Part shown: piece by piece, positions 12,101 through 23,849 of the stretch
How the letters are laid out: each line of letters starts with the position of its first letter
How positions within the stretch are numbered: the stretch's first letter is position 1
Assembly (NCBI GenBank): GCA_006176705.1
Contig: QRFJ01000761.1
Span: forward strand, 186,001-250,000
Source of the DNA: Cocos nucifera
Lineage: Eukaryota > Streptophyta > Magnoliopsida > Arecales > Arecaceae
Length of the DNA: 64,000 nt
Direction: 5' to 3'
Notes under the pieces: model-generated
Database searches by the model: none
The model's input: the letters and a program-made list of their open reading frames with translations, nothing else
Told to the model about the DNA's origin: nothing
Program-made: the position numbers and the translations under genes

Positions 12101-14656
12101 CAACAACTGCCCCATATGCTTATTCACTTTTGCTGCCAAATACCATAGCAACAGACCATGCATCCTCAACCTTAATGGCAACGTCATTCTCAAGTGGAAC
12201 AATTGCTAACATCTTCTTCCCAGCATAATCTTAACCAGATAAATGGAACCAAATTGAACAAATTTTTTCAGATTAGTTTGAATTGATTTTCATTTTAGGT
12301 TTGTTTGATTTTAGTTTCAACTTTAGAAAATCAATTTAAGTTAGTTAAAATTTAAAAATATCCCTAAACCAATCTGACTCAAATCATCCATATGCCTAAT
12401 ATGGACTTGGAGTATATAATTATTCACCACAACTAACATATACACATCACACATACCAAGTGATGCCTATCTACCATCACGATCGATGTTGGTCTTGCTG
12501 AGCCCTTCTTAGTGCTCTATATTGTCACTGATCGAGTCTTTACTATTGGAGTGGAAATTTCAAACTATATGTGAATGATGATCTAGACTATTAGTTTTGA
12601 ATCGACTTTGAGCCAACTTTAACATCTTTTATGCATATCTTAGACCCTCAAAGTGTTCCTTAATTAATAAACTCTCAATGTCGAAACAAGAATCTTCCTA
12701 GCCTTGTGATTGTCCCATTAACACTGGAGGTACACAATATCAGCATCATCAAAGGCTTCCTTATTAGATAGTTTTGGTGGCTCTCCTATCTCTAACACCC
12801 TAGAGATGCAGTCATTGATGATGAGGACCATAGTCTTTTTATATCATTTCTTGTAGTTGCTCAATCCAACCAACTGATCAATGATTAAAGTAGTCATATA
12901 ACGCCCATAATCATGAGAAAGGATATAACTAGGGATGAAAATTAAACATCTAATAAATAAAAGCCAAATGCATGAATCATAGACATCTCATTATCATAAA
13001 AATGATAACTAACTAAATCAGGGTATCCAATTTAGCAATTCTGCACTACCAAAATTTGGTGCAGTCCTTCAACATGCACTGACTCAATGATGGAGTGGAT
13101 GGCAACAATCCTTCCATCCTTCTATGAATACTAATAACGTGAATACTATCACCAACACCAGCACTCTTATGGTAGGATAGTCATCCTCTTATCTTGACCC
13201 CAATGAAGTGCAATGCTTGATCCCTTGATGTTGCATTTATATCCATTAGTTAAGGCTAACCCCCACTATATCTCAAAAGTCAAGACCTTTGGGTGAGCTT
13301 TGATCGGGTATTTGCTCCTATTGATATGCTCATTCTTAATTCACCCATCATTACAAGTGTACTAACAAAAATAGGTTTGGCTTCTACTTGGGCATGGGGC
13401 TATCCACCATATGCTAGCATCTTACAGGTTGGATGATGGAGGGCCATGGCGGCCTAATATATAAGCCCTTATATACACTTAATATTCAAGTCTTGTTCAA
13501 GGGCAAAGCAAGCTTTGGCCTTCTTTATAACTAACATTAAGAGAGAGGTATATGTTTATATGTCATTCATGTATGCAATACACACTAATACACACTAAAA
13601 TGTATTAGCAAAAATGTAATGCATATCTAGTTGGCAAAATTAATTAAACATATAAAGAGTGAAATAAATAAAAAATAACACAAACTAATTACTCCAGAGT
13701 ATGGTGGCATCAGAATGATATTTTAAGTCCATCCTGGTGTGCAACTTGGATCATATGATGCAACTTTAGAACAAAGCTTTTATCATTGATGCGTATGTGA
13801 TGATCTTTCCAATAACAATGAATATATAACATTGTGGCCCTTAGTAAGCAAGACAAGTGTCAAGCTTCCTTATGTAGTGGCTATATCAAAATACTAGTCC
13901 TATACAATATATTATTCTAGTTCCTTACTATGTGATCAAAACCACTATTAATTAATATTGTTCTATATAATGGGTTGAATTAAGTTAATTAAATAGGTCA
14001 AGCATTGCCACCCTACAACTGATGCATTCTCTCTTCCATGGGCTTATGCGGGGATTTATTTGGACTATCGATACACACTTGGACTTTGAGTTTTAGATTC
14101 AAAGTTGCTCTGGATTGGACTGGGGCCTAGAAAATATATATGATATTAGACCTAGGCCTAGCTTAAACCGGCCTATACATTCTTAGGTCTAGTTAGAATT
14201 GAGACATATAGAGATTGAATTAGGTTGAAATTAGCCTCAACCTAACCTAAATATCCTAATTGCATCATAAGTATACTAGAAAATATAACAGTAATATGTC
14301 AAGCTAAATTACCTTGTATTATACATCACATTATAACCAATGCTTTAAGACATTCTAGAACTTGATTACATGACAAGTTCTCATTCATTAGCATATAAGT
14401 ATAGGCCATCCTAGCACTATCTCTTCCCCTTGTTTGATTAAAGGAAACCATGATTGCTTCAAGTGACCATCAAGAGTTATGTAAATGAGATTAATATTAC
14501 CTTAAAAACAGTAACATAACAATTTGTTTCTTTAGCAAAAAGAAAAAATCAATCATTATCTTTTTTGAATAAAAGTAATATAATAGTTATCTTTTCTTAG
14601 TAAAAGCAATAATTGTTTTCTTAGATACAATCATCCTTGACCCTTCACACTTCAAT
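12101..14656. other. Unassigned AT-rich intergenic DNA
   Basis: No long frame, no Copia or Gypsy motif and no terminal repeats could be recognised. A short stretch around 12134-12210 on the minus strand reads like coding sequence for about 25 residues (ENDVAIKVEDAWSVAMVFGS) but has no continuation. The stretch 14080-14240 is rich in AGGCCTAG-like words. Nothing firm can be assigned. Confidence 0.4.
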
Positions 14657-14658
14657 TC

Positions 14659-14742
14659 TCTCCTGAACATTGAACATCTCCGGTTATCTCCTGAACATTG
14701 AACATCTCTAATTATCTTCTAAACAATGAACATCTCCCAGAA
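14659..14742 (+). repeat. 28-bp tandem repeat, three units
   Basis: Units start at 14659, 14687 and 14715. The first two begin TCTCCTGAACATTGAACATC; the third has diverged (TCTTCTAAACAATGAACATC). A minisatellite with no evident role. Confidence 0.85.
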
Positions 14743-14955
14743 AGAAAATATAAAGATATCATTGAATCTTTGGTAAATAGTACTAACATTAATATGAAAA
14801 TCTCAAGAACAATTAAACAAATTTATATGACAAATATAAGAAAGATATGGTGAATCTTCCTTTTCTAGAAAAAATTTCCACTATATAAAAGAGCGTAGGT
14901 CTCATGAGCTCTATGTATCACAAAATCATCATCTTGAAGGTATTTTATCATGCAA

Positions 14956-14956
<1 letters not shown>

Positions 14957-15028
<72 letters not shown>
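14957..15028 (+). repeat. (ATT)24 microsatellite
   Basis: Seventy-two consecutive bases in perfect ATT units. Read as protein it gives a run of leucines, an artefact of the repeat. Confidence 0.95.
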
Positions 15029-15999
15029 TTGCTTGCCAAGAATTCCTCTTTTTTCATACTTAATGATTTGCTTCAATTTTTTGACTTTGGTTCTGTTCTG
15101 TTGTTTTTGTTTTGTGTAATAGTATTTGCATCATTTTTTGTATTGTTGTATTGTTGGCTCTACCATGTGAAGCTTCAAGTTTTCTCAGGATCTTATATTA
15201 TTTTTCATCATTTCTTCAAATTCCATAGTGTTTTTCTCATAGAAAAAAAGAAGAAGAAGACATAATTAGATGGATACAAATTTTTTTCACTAGAAAAAAT
15301 ATGGACAAAGAGCACAATTACTTATCATAAAATAACATATGGTCTCTACCTAGCATGGTCAAGCCATGAAGGCTTGGAAAGTGTATCACACCGAACACTT
15401 ACTATAGAACTTCTTCCAAATGAATCTTAAATTAATAAATCTATTTCCAACAAAATATCTATTTTAGTTTGATTTATCATTGAAATAAATCTATATGCAT
15501 GGCTCTTAGAGGGGTCATATATATGGTTCATTCTAGGATAGTATAGACCTATTTTGTCATTCTGGAGTTGGTTAGAATAAATAGGACCATCAATATCCAT
15601 GTATGCTCACCGACACAAAGCAAATTCGTGCTAGTGTTCGCTGTTAATGATAATATTTACATATTAGTTTCTTTGGAAGTTGAAACCTTTAGCCTCACCC
15701 GCCAATGTGAGATTTGGGATCAAATTTCTCTAGCAGAAGATGGACGTTACTCTAGGCCCACAACCCTCATACTACAAGCTCAACAGTACATGTAGGGAAG
15801 CCAACATGGATAGTTAATGTTTGGATAAGGCCTAAATTGCTTATTTGAATCTGGTCACACTTCAAAAATATGAACTTACGTATATGCCTTGATCCTGGCC
15901 ATTGGTATTACTTACAAACAATAAAACATGCATTATAACGAAAGTTCATTACCAAAATCAGCTTTCAAAAGGCGGTGGATTACTTTAGTAAGATAATAT

Positions 16000-16001
<2 letters not shown>
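15029..16001. other. Intergenic DNA upstream of the F-box gene
   Basis: AT-rich with no recognisable gene, repeat family or RNA. Short frames at 15029-15265 and 15568-15795 have no known motif and are not supported. Confidence 0.4.

Positions 16002-16038
<37 letters not shown>
16002..16038 (+). repeat. Poly-A run (37 A)
   Basis: Thirty-seven A residues followed by GAAGGGGACATG. It could be the tail of an inserted retrocopy or SINE, but no body of such an element is recognisable on either side. Confidence 0.9.
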
Positions 16039-16040
<2 letters not shown>

Positions 16041-16293
16041 AGGGGACATGCATGGAAAAGATTGGAAAAACGGATATTGACTTGTTCAACTCATGTTGTT
16101 TACTGTAGATAAAATCAGAAGCAACCAGATCTGAGTTAGACATTTTGGACCAAATTAAGTAAAAATTTATCACCTTCCAGATCACAACACTGTCTACATA
16201 ACACCATTTGATAAGTCTTCCAGGCCCCACCTGACAGAGCAGGAGAACGCCACACACCGGCCTAGATGAAGCCCCTCGATTAGTACCCGCTGT

Positions 16294-16339
16294 TGACGTC
16301 CATACCACTAGCCGTGCTGCAGTCGAAAGAGTGACGTGG
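16294..16339 (+). promoter_or_regulatory. Paired TGACG (bZIP-type) motifs upstream of the F-box gene
   Basis: TGACGTC at 16294-16300 and TGACGTGG at 16332-16339 lie 38 bp apart, about 450 bp before the first ATG, in the GC-richest stretch of the flank. ACGT-core motifs of this kind bind plant bZIP factors (as-1 and ABRE-like). The role here is inferred from motif and position only. Confidence 0.35.
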
Positions 16340-16554
16340 GGGTTGGGGGGACGCCTCCCCAGCTATTCCCCCAGGGCTTAGATACGTTGAACGATTTAAT
16401 ATTTTGTCCTCGAGTGGCCAAACGTAGATGGATAGAAACCGGGCCATGGCGATAGCCTGATAGGGATGGAAGCGGGCGGCAGGTGAAGAGAACTGGGTCA
16501 CTTTCCCCGTCCCATTTTCCTACCGAGTTTTGCCACACATTCCCTTCTGCACCC

Positions 16555-16562
16555 TTTAAAAA
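16555..16562 (+). promoter_or_regulatory. Possible TATA-like element of the F-box gene
   Basis: TTTAAAAA about 190 bp before the first ATG, followed by a pyrimidine-rich leader (CTTTCATTGCTTTACC, then a (TC)n run near 16704-16720) typical of plant 5' untranslated regions. No better TATA box is seen nearby. Confidence 0.3.
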
Positions 16563-16748
16563 TTCCAAAGGTTGGTGCTTTCATTGCTTTACCTTTCTCT
16601 TCTCCCACCCCACCAAACTACAAACAAATTCCTCCCTTCCCCTGTCCAAGTTTCCCAACAATTCTCTGGCTTCCCGTGTCCATATTAACACTAGAGCTAG
16701 ATGGTCTCTCTCTCTCTCTGTGTTTTTGATTTTTAAAAGACACTTCGA

Positions 16749-18500
16749 ATGAATTGTGTGGCAGGTGAGGAGGGGAGGAGCAGCAAAATGGTTCGTGGCC
16801 ACAGGGAGAAGAGAATCAGATGTGGTACAGCAGAAGAGAGCAGAGCCAGAGAGCCGGACTTTATAGACCAACTGCCTGAAGAGTGTCTTGCCCTCATCTT
16901 TCGCTTTCTGCCTTCGCCCCGTGACCGGTGCTCGTGTGCGGTGGTGTTGAAGAAATGGCTTCATGTGCAAGCACGTATCCGGCGCTCGGATTTGAGATCG
17001 GAGCAGGATGAGGCTTCTCTACCAAGCAAAGAGATTTCCCGGTGCCTCGACATGGAAGAGGCTAATGACAGAAGGCTCGCTGCTATGGCAATTGGGATCC
17101 CCTACCAAGGTGTCCTCACCGAACTCGCTATAAGGGCAAGCCTCCCTTCTCTTCCTTTCTCTTCCTCTGGTGACCAGATGACTGATTACGGCCTTAGTAT
17201 CCTAAGTCAAGTCTGCTCCAATCTCAGATCGCTCACACTCTGGAACTGCACTAACGTAGGAAACAAAGGTATTGCCTCATTGGCCAATTACTGCACTTCA
17301 TCATTAGAAAAGTTCAGTCTTTCGAACTCCCCATCGATCACCGACGACGGCCTTCTGCTGATAGCGAAAGGATGTCCTAATTTATCATCGTTGATCCTGG
17401 ACTCTTGCCGGTCCATCGGCAACCAATCACTGGAGGCCTTTGCGAAGCACTCCATTAAGCTCAAGTTATTCATTCTGGAGGGCTGCCCTGTCGTAAAGGA
17501 CTCTGCCATTATTTCAATGCTCACCAATCTACAGGAGTTAGGAATGCTGAAACTTGGGTCCATGGAGATCGGAAATGCCGTCCTCGAGGCCGTTGGGAGG
17601 CATGCAAAGCAGGTAAGGACGTTGTACTTGGAGAAGGTGTGGGGCATTACAGAGGAAGGCTACTGTTGGATCGGATTTAACGAAAACCTCCAGTCCCTTT
17701 CACTAAATCGTTGCAAATGTTTAACCGACAAAAGTTTCGGAAGAACAGCCAATGGAAACAACTATTTGGGCCTGAAAAGGGTAGCGATTAAGAACTGTCG
17801 ATCATTGACGGACAATGGATTGGTCGAGCTGACCAGATCAGCGAAATCGCTCAAGTCCATAACTCTGGAAAAGCTGGACAGGATTACGTCGAGTGGCCTG
17901 GTCGAAGCCTTGTCGAACTGCAGTCGGACGCTGAAGGAATTATCTCTGCTGAAGTGTAATCTCATACAGAGTGATGCCCATCCTCTCCCTCGGCATCTTC
18001 CGGTGTTCAAAGCCGTAACACTGAATCAATGCCATGGAGTTGGAGATGGTTTCCTGGTGCGGATGGGATGGGCGTGCAAGAAAGTGAAGGAGATCGGTCT
18101 GGTGCGCATGGACTCGATCACAGACAGCGGCATCCTGGGCTTTCTTTATCAACTTGGGAGCAGTACCAACATCACCAAATTGGACCTAAGCGGATGCAGG
18201 TTGGTGACCGACTGGAGCCTGCGGGCGATCGCAAAGCGATGCCAGGAGTTGAGGGAGCTCGACCTGAGTGGGTGCAGGATTAGTGATCAGGGGGTGGAGT
18301 GTTTGGCCAGTGAGGGACCGAGCTGGCTGCAGGTGCTGTCGCTCGCCGGCTGTGCTGAGATCACCGACAAGGGCTTGGAAGCACTGGAGACGTTGTGCGT
18401 GAGCCTGGAGAGCCTCAACGTGACGAGGTGCCCAGGGATAAGCCGGGAGGCCATCACTTCTTTCAAGGAGATCTGCACCTTCTGCGACGTTAGAGGCTGA
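16749..18500 (+). CDS. EIN3-binding F-box (EBF)-like F-box/LRR protein
   Basis: A 583-residue open frame without stops, GC-richer than its surroundings. Residues about 39-82 form an F-box (IDQLPEECLALIF, then SCAVVLKKW), the part that docks on the SKP1 subunit of an SCF ubiquitin ligase. Residues about 100-578 are roughly sixteen cysteine-containing leucine-rich repeats with the recurring pattern L-L-x2-C-x2-ITD-x-GL (for example LTLWNCTNVGNKGI, LSLAGCAEITDKGL), which bind the substrate. Repeat order and wording match the EBF1/EBF2 family, which in Arabidopsis targets EIN3/EIL factors of ethylene signalling for degradation in the nucleus. EBF1 has about 628 residues; this protein has a short, different N-terminus. 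The first ATG is used here; Met14 (AAAATGG) has a better start context. A CAG at 16762-16764 could be a splice acceptor joining an unseen short first exon. Family assignment is firm; EBF function is inferred. Confidence 0.88.
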   Translation: MNCVAGEEGRSSKMVRGHREKRIRCGTAEESRAREPDFIDQLPEECLALIFRFLPSPRDRCSCAVVLKKWLHVQARIRRSDLRSEQDEASLPSKEISRCLDMEEANDRRLAAMAIGIPYQGVLTELAIRASLPSLPFSSSGDQMTDYGLSILSQVCSNLRSLTLWNCTNVGNKGIASLANYCTSSLEKFSLSNSPSITDDGLLLIAKGCPNLSSLILDSCRSIGNQSLEAFAKHSIKLKLFILEGCPVVKDSAIISMLTNLQELGMLKLGSMEIGNAVLEAVGRHAKQVRTLYLEKVWGITEEGYCWIGFNENLQSLSLNRCKCLTDKSFGRTANGNNYLGLKRVAIKNCRSLTDNGLVELTRSAKSLKSITLEKLDRITSSGLVEALSNCSRTLKELSLLKCNLIQSDAHPLPRHLPVFKAVTLNQCHGVGDGFLVRMGWACKKVKEIGLVRMDSITDSGILGFLYQLGSSTNITKLDLSGCRLVTDWSLRAIAKRCQELRELDLSGCRISDQGVECLASEGPSWLQVLSLAGCAEITDKGLEALETLCVSLESLNVTRCPGISREAITSFKEICTFCDVRG

Positions 18501-18607
18501 AAGAACTTAATGTTCATATCTTTACTGACTTTATAGTTGCTTGCGGACAACATGGTTTTCCTCGGAGTTGATCTTAATGGGGTAGACCTCTTTCCCTTTT
18601 TTTCTTT
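18501..18607 (+). other. Start of the F-box gene 3' untranslated region
   Basis: Follows the TGA stop. No AATAAA was seen in the next 250 bp; plant poly-A signals are often degenerate. A possible far-upstream T-rich stretch overlaps the CTT repeat. Confidence 0.4.
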
Positions 18608-18643
18608 CTTCTTCTTCTTCTTCTTCTTCTTCTTCTTCTTCTT
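18608..18643 (+). repeat. (CTT)12 microsatellite in the 3' flank
   Basis: Thirty-six bases of perfect CTT, about 110 bp after the stop codon of the F-box gene, so probably inside its transcript. Confidence 0.92.
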
Positions 18644-18779
18644 TTCTGAAGGTTGGAATGCTAGCTTCCCCGTCAACTGCATTTCTCTGTATAAATTTTG
18701 CATGCTGGCGGCCGGAAATGATAGTGAATGATATATCCCTGGGAGAGTGCGCGCGCCTTGTTAAGGCCAGCCAAATTTT

Positions 18780-19300
18780 TCTATTTTAATTTATTATTTA
18801 GAGTGAAAGTAGATCGCATAACACCTATTTGGACCTATTTTAATATCCAATTCTATTCAATATGAATAGAAATATATGCATTAGACTAATATCTATATTT
18901 ATATTTATATTTATTAAAAAAAATAAATATAAATATGGATAGACACTATTCGATCTATATCCTAATATTTATTTTTTTAGTCTTATTTAATTTTATATAG
19001 TACTCATAATTTTTTTAAAAAATTAATATATATTTGCATTAATATGATATTAATATGATTTATACTCAACTTAGTAATATTTTTGATTTTGTAGTCATAA
19101 AATTTAGTTATTTGACTTGTATCTATATTTATATCCATATTTTTAATATCTAACTCATATCGGTATCAATTTAAAATAAATATTGATATAAATTTTTATA
19201 TTTAACTAATATTCATATCTGTATTTGTATTCATTAACTAAAATAAATATGCATATGGATATATGAGTATCTGATCTGTATCCGATTTGATTTTAGCCCT
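18780..19300. repeat. AT-rich degenerate repeat with TATCCATAT-like words
   Basis: Many variants of ATATCTATATTTATATTTAT and ATCTGTATCCGAT occur in both orientations, for example 18885-18960 and 19110-19285. It looks like an old AT-rich dispersed repeat. Termini were not found and the family is unknown. Confidence 0.5.
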
Positions 19301-19389
19301 ATTTACGATGCATTGCAATGGTGGGGCCTTTACATTGTTTGTCTTTTCCATTAAGTCCGATAACATTAACATTTTTTCTTTTTTAAAAA

Positions 19390-19683
19390 AATAAAAGAAA
19401 AAAATATTGTTTGTCATCCAAATTCTTATGAATTTAATCTTCATATTTGGTTTTCCATCAGCATGAGAGCTCATAAAGGTCTGCTGAATGAGAGTTGGAT
19501 CCATTACGAGATATGTTTTACAACATGAACCGTACAACCTTAGATGCAGCCACCATGCATGTCATCCATCTTGGCAACGAATGGCTATCATTCATCTTGT
19601 AGGCATTGTGTTTGGTCTTGACAATGTTCTTGTTTGGATTTCTGAAATAAATGACAACCATCCGTCTTTAAGATGGATAAGAT
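19390..19683 (+). repeat. Duplicated segment, copy 1, left half
   Basis: Aligns in order with 27590-27856: shared blocks include TTGGTTTTCCAT, GAGAGCTC / GGGAGCTC, GAGAGTT, CATGTC, GTCATCCATC, CAACCATCC / CAGTCATCC and AAGATGGATAA. It is interrupted at 19684 by Copia element F and resumes at 26649. Confidence 0.75.
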
Positions 19684-20113
19684 TGTTAGATAATTTAAAC
19701 ATTTATGCTTAGGTCATGCTTCAATATTCATGCAAAATCAAAATAAAATATATCTTATGCCATCATCTCACCAACGCGATGATCACGTAACCCGTGGAGC
19801 TTCGGATCTGTCTTCTGTAGGCAACTGATTTTCTTTCTCCTCACTCTTCACCTTTATGTGGACGATTGATAAAAATTATTACACCCTCTTGAGAGTTAGA
19901 GAAAAGAAACTAGGCCATCTCTATTTATACCTGTACTTATCTTATCCCATCAGAAGACTTAATCCTAATTATAGTAGAGATTCAAATCTAAGTCTTATCA
20001 GAAAAAAGAACTTTTTAATTAATTGAACTCACCATAATTGATTCAAGACTTGATCCAATAAGTTAAACCTGATTAAATGATAATTAGACCACATTATAGA
20101 GTTTAATCCAATA
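19684..20113 (-). repeat. 3' LTR of element F
   Basis: Plus strand starts TGTTAGATAATTTAAAC and ends TTTAATCCAATA. The element-sense start is decayed from TGTTGG to TATTGG. Confidence 0.9.
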
Positions 20114-20729
20114 TTCTTCCACTTGGCCTATATTATCACTTAAAATTAACTCTTTGATTTTACAAAAATATTTTAAAAATATAAAAAAATATATTTTTTT
20201 AATTTTTTAAATAACAATCCTAAATCAGAATTTTGAAATTGACCTGATGAGTGCGCACTCATTTTATAAAAATTTATCCAATTATCTATTCCTTAAAGAT
20301 CTTTTTATACTTTGATTAAGTAAAAATCATTAATGCAAATCATGGTGGTTATACATCTCAATTGACATACTTTCTTCCATGTATCATGACATCAATAATT
20401 CTTACTTAATCTAGTCTTATATGCTGGAATACATAGGCTATCAAAAATCATAATATCTATGATAATGATCCCACCGTAATGTCATATAAATAACACTTTT
20501 TTTTACTTTAATTTTGATAAAAGTCAACCATAATGTATACAAACAATAATTAAATAGAAGTAATAGTAATTATCAAACCATCAAGAGATCTCAAAATAAG
20601 TATCTATTATAAATTATATATTCCAATAATAAATGCCCTTAACTTTTATATACTCTTTAAAAATTTTGGGCACTAAACTTTTCGTTAAAGGATCAGCTAT
20701 CATATAAACAGTATCAATAAAATCAATTG

Positions 20730-23160
20730 ACATCTAATGATTATTAATCATCTTATTTACAGTAAGATACTTAACATCAATGTGCTTATTTGCATTGGTC
20801 ATCTTGCTACTGTTAGAAAAAAAAATTGCAGCAAAATTATTACAATAAATTTTCAATGGCTTGGTAATAGAATCTATAACTTCGAGTCTTGAGATGAATT
20901 TTTTCAACCATAGAGCATGTAAGGAAGCCTCATAGCAGCTTATATATTCAGCTTTCATAGTGGAGCAGGTAATAATGCACTATTTTGCGCTCCTTCATAA
21001 AATTGCTCTACCAGCTAATAAAAAGATGTAACCTAATATGAATTTTCTACCATCAAGCAATCAGCATAATCTGCATATGAATAATCGATTACCTCCAACT
21101 GATCAGTCATCCTATAAGTAAGCATATAGTCTTTAATTTTCTGAAGATATCGCATCACCTTCTTGCCAGCTTTCAAATGGTCCATACATGAATCACTTTG
21201 ATATCTACCAAGTATTTTTAAAGTAAAACTGATATCAAGATGAGTACATACTTGAACATACATTAGACTACCACTATAGATGCATAGGATATATCCTTCA
21301 TCTGATTTTTCTCAATCTCGTTCTTGAGATATTGAAATTTTTTGAATTTATCATCTTTAACGATTGACACTTTACTTGATGAGCAGCTTGATATTCTAAA
21401 TATTTTTAGGATTCTAGTAATATAATTTCTCTGAGATAAATCAAATAACCTCTTATTTCTATCATGATAGATTTCTATATCAAGAATATAAGAAGCATCT
21501 TTCATATCTTTCATGTCAAAATATTTAGAAAGAAAAGTTTCAATTTTATGCAAGAGATCCAAATCATTGCTGGCTAGTAAGATATCATCTATATATAGTA
21601 TCAAAAATATAAACTTACTTTCATTCATCTGCAGATATATATATTGATCAGTAATGATTTCTTTAAATCTGAAGAAAATAATAATATGATTAAACTTTAA
21701 GTACCATTACCTAAAAGCTTATTTAGGACCATATATAGATTTCTTTAATTTTCTTACACTAAAAATTCTTTAGATTGTTCCATATACATCTCTTCCTTTA
21801 AATCTTCATTCAAGAATGTAGTCTTGACATCTATTTGATATAGCTCTAAATAAAAATAAGCTACTAATGTCATAATAATTTTGGATGAATCTTTTATAGA
21901 AATTGGAAAAAATATTTCATGATAATCAATGCCTTTCTTTTGAGTGAATCTCTTTGCTATAAGTCTAGCTTTATATCTCTCAATATTATCTTTGAAATTT
22001 CATTTGGTCTTAAAAATCTATTTACAACCTACATACTTAAATCCTTCAGGTAATTCGATAAGTTTCTACACTTGATTCTTATTCATGGATTCCATATCAT
22101 CTTTCATGGCATCTAACCAAAGTTCAGAATCATCACTTTTCATGACATCTTAAATAAAATTAAATCATTCTTTATTCCAATATTATAATCACATTCTTGT
22201 AAGTATATAATATAATCATCTAAAATAGCCGATCTTCTAATTCTAATAGATCTCCATAATATTTTAGATTCAATATCATTATTGTGATTATTTTCAATTG
22301 AATCAGGTTCATTGACAGTCTATTCAGAAAGTGATGTATCAATCACCTATTGATTTTTCATAATTTTAGGTTGAGCAGACTCAAGTAGAATATCTCTAGG
22401 TATTACTGTAATAAAAAAAAAATTTCTTATTTTCTATAATACTGTATTATATGTTGTACTACTCTCACTATTTTCACCATCCTCAATGAACTTAGCAGTT
22501 CAGTTTCAACAATTCTAGTGGTGTGTGATGAACAATAAAATCTAAAATTTTTTGACCTTTCTAGATATCCTATAAAATAACAACTAATAATTCTGTAATT
22601 CAATTTATTTTCTTATGGGTTGTACAATTGAGTCTTTACTAGATAACCTCAAATATGTAGATGTCCTAAACTTAGTTTTCTATATGTCCACAACTCAAAA
22701 GGAGTTTTAGGAATGGCCTTACTAGGTACCCAGTTTAGGATATACATACTGATTTTTAAGGCTTTCTTTCATAAATTTAAGGATAATGAGAATTTACTAA
22801 CCATACTTCTCACCATATTCATCAAGATGTGATTATGCCTTTTAGCCACACTATTTTGTTAAAAATTTTCTGACATAGTATACTGTGCTACAATGCCATA
22901 CTATTTAAAAAATTTGGCAAAAGATTCAAGATTACGGTTAGATTCATCATATTTATCATAGTATTCACCATCCCTATCAGATCTCACAATCTTAATTTTT
23001 TTGTTCAACATATTTTCTACTTCAGTTTTGTATACCTTAAAGACTTTCAAAGCTTTAGACTTTTTATATAACAGAAAAACATAATCATAATATGAAAAAT
23101 CATCAATAAAGATAATAAAATACTTTTGTCTTTAGAATAAGGTATAAAATAGCTATAAAT
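20730..23160 (-). pseudogene. Element F integrase, reverse transcriptase and RNase H remnants
   Basis: Decayed pol read leftwards. Integrase core is near 22720-23000 (RSDRDGEYY at about 22980, then a WVPSKA stretch near 22725). The reverse transcriptase N-terminal part is near 21790-21960 (GIDYHEIFFP, then QIDVKTTFLN). The catalytic motif YIDDILLASND is at about 21566-21598 inside an open stretch 21263-21628, followed by a thumb region 21033-21263. The RNase H relic is at 20734-20958 (MKAEYISCYEASLHALWLKKF, here in part, then IYCNNFAAIFF). Frames change and stops occur throughout, so no protein is made. Confidence 0.82.
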
Positions 23161-23849
23161 ATTGGTACGCATCAATTTTAAGAGTCCTTAACTTCTAGTT
23201 GCATTTTTTATGACTTTTAATTTATTTTTCTTTAATGCAATCGATGCACATACCAAAATTACTAAAATCTAAATTTGGTAAAATGCTTTTCTTAACCAAT
23301 TTAGTTATCCTTTTCTTTGATACATGACCCAATCACCTATGCTACAGCATTGAAGAACTCTTATTTACTATATCATATTTTATTCTGATATTGACATTCA
23401 AAATAAATGAAGATTATTCAAAAAAAGAATCCAAATTTAATTTATATAATCTATTATATAATATTCCAATACCAATAAAAATAAAATTTTTCTTAATTTA
23501 AAACTTGAATTTATAAAAGTAAATAAAAAATCTTCTAAATCAAGTTTTGATAAAGAAATTAAATTTTTAGATATTGAAGGAATATAAAAGATATTATGTA
23601 GATCTAATTAAAATTTGGTATCTATAATGAGTTTATAGGTTCCGACTATATGACCTTGGACTTCATCCAAATTTTTATAAAGATCCACCGCTCTCTATCA
23701 TTTGATTTCTAGCTTGAAAGAAATTCTTGTATTAAATTGAAAATATGAACTGCCGCACCCAAATTAATCCACAAAGTATTGAAGGAACATCAATGAAATT
23801 GGTTTCAAAATAAACAAGTGATAAGAAAATATCCTTCTTCTCGAATCAT

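Noticed and set aside
14659..14742. CRISPR-like array
   Set aside because: Three contiguous 28-bp units without spacers, in a plant genome: a minisatellite.
14904..15119. Frame with a long leucine run
   Set aside because: Translation of the (ATT)24 microsatellite.
16002..16038. SINE or processed pseudogene tail
   Set aside because: No body with an RNA polymerase III promoter or coding homology next to the A run, and no flanking direct repeat could be recognised.
16581..16970. 129-codon minus-strand frame over the start of the F-box gene
   Set aside because: Antisense shadow of the 5' region of a well-supported gene; no motif. The same holds for 17288-17647, 17762-18010, 17940-18152 and 18287-18703.
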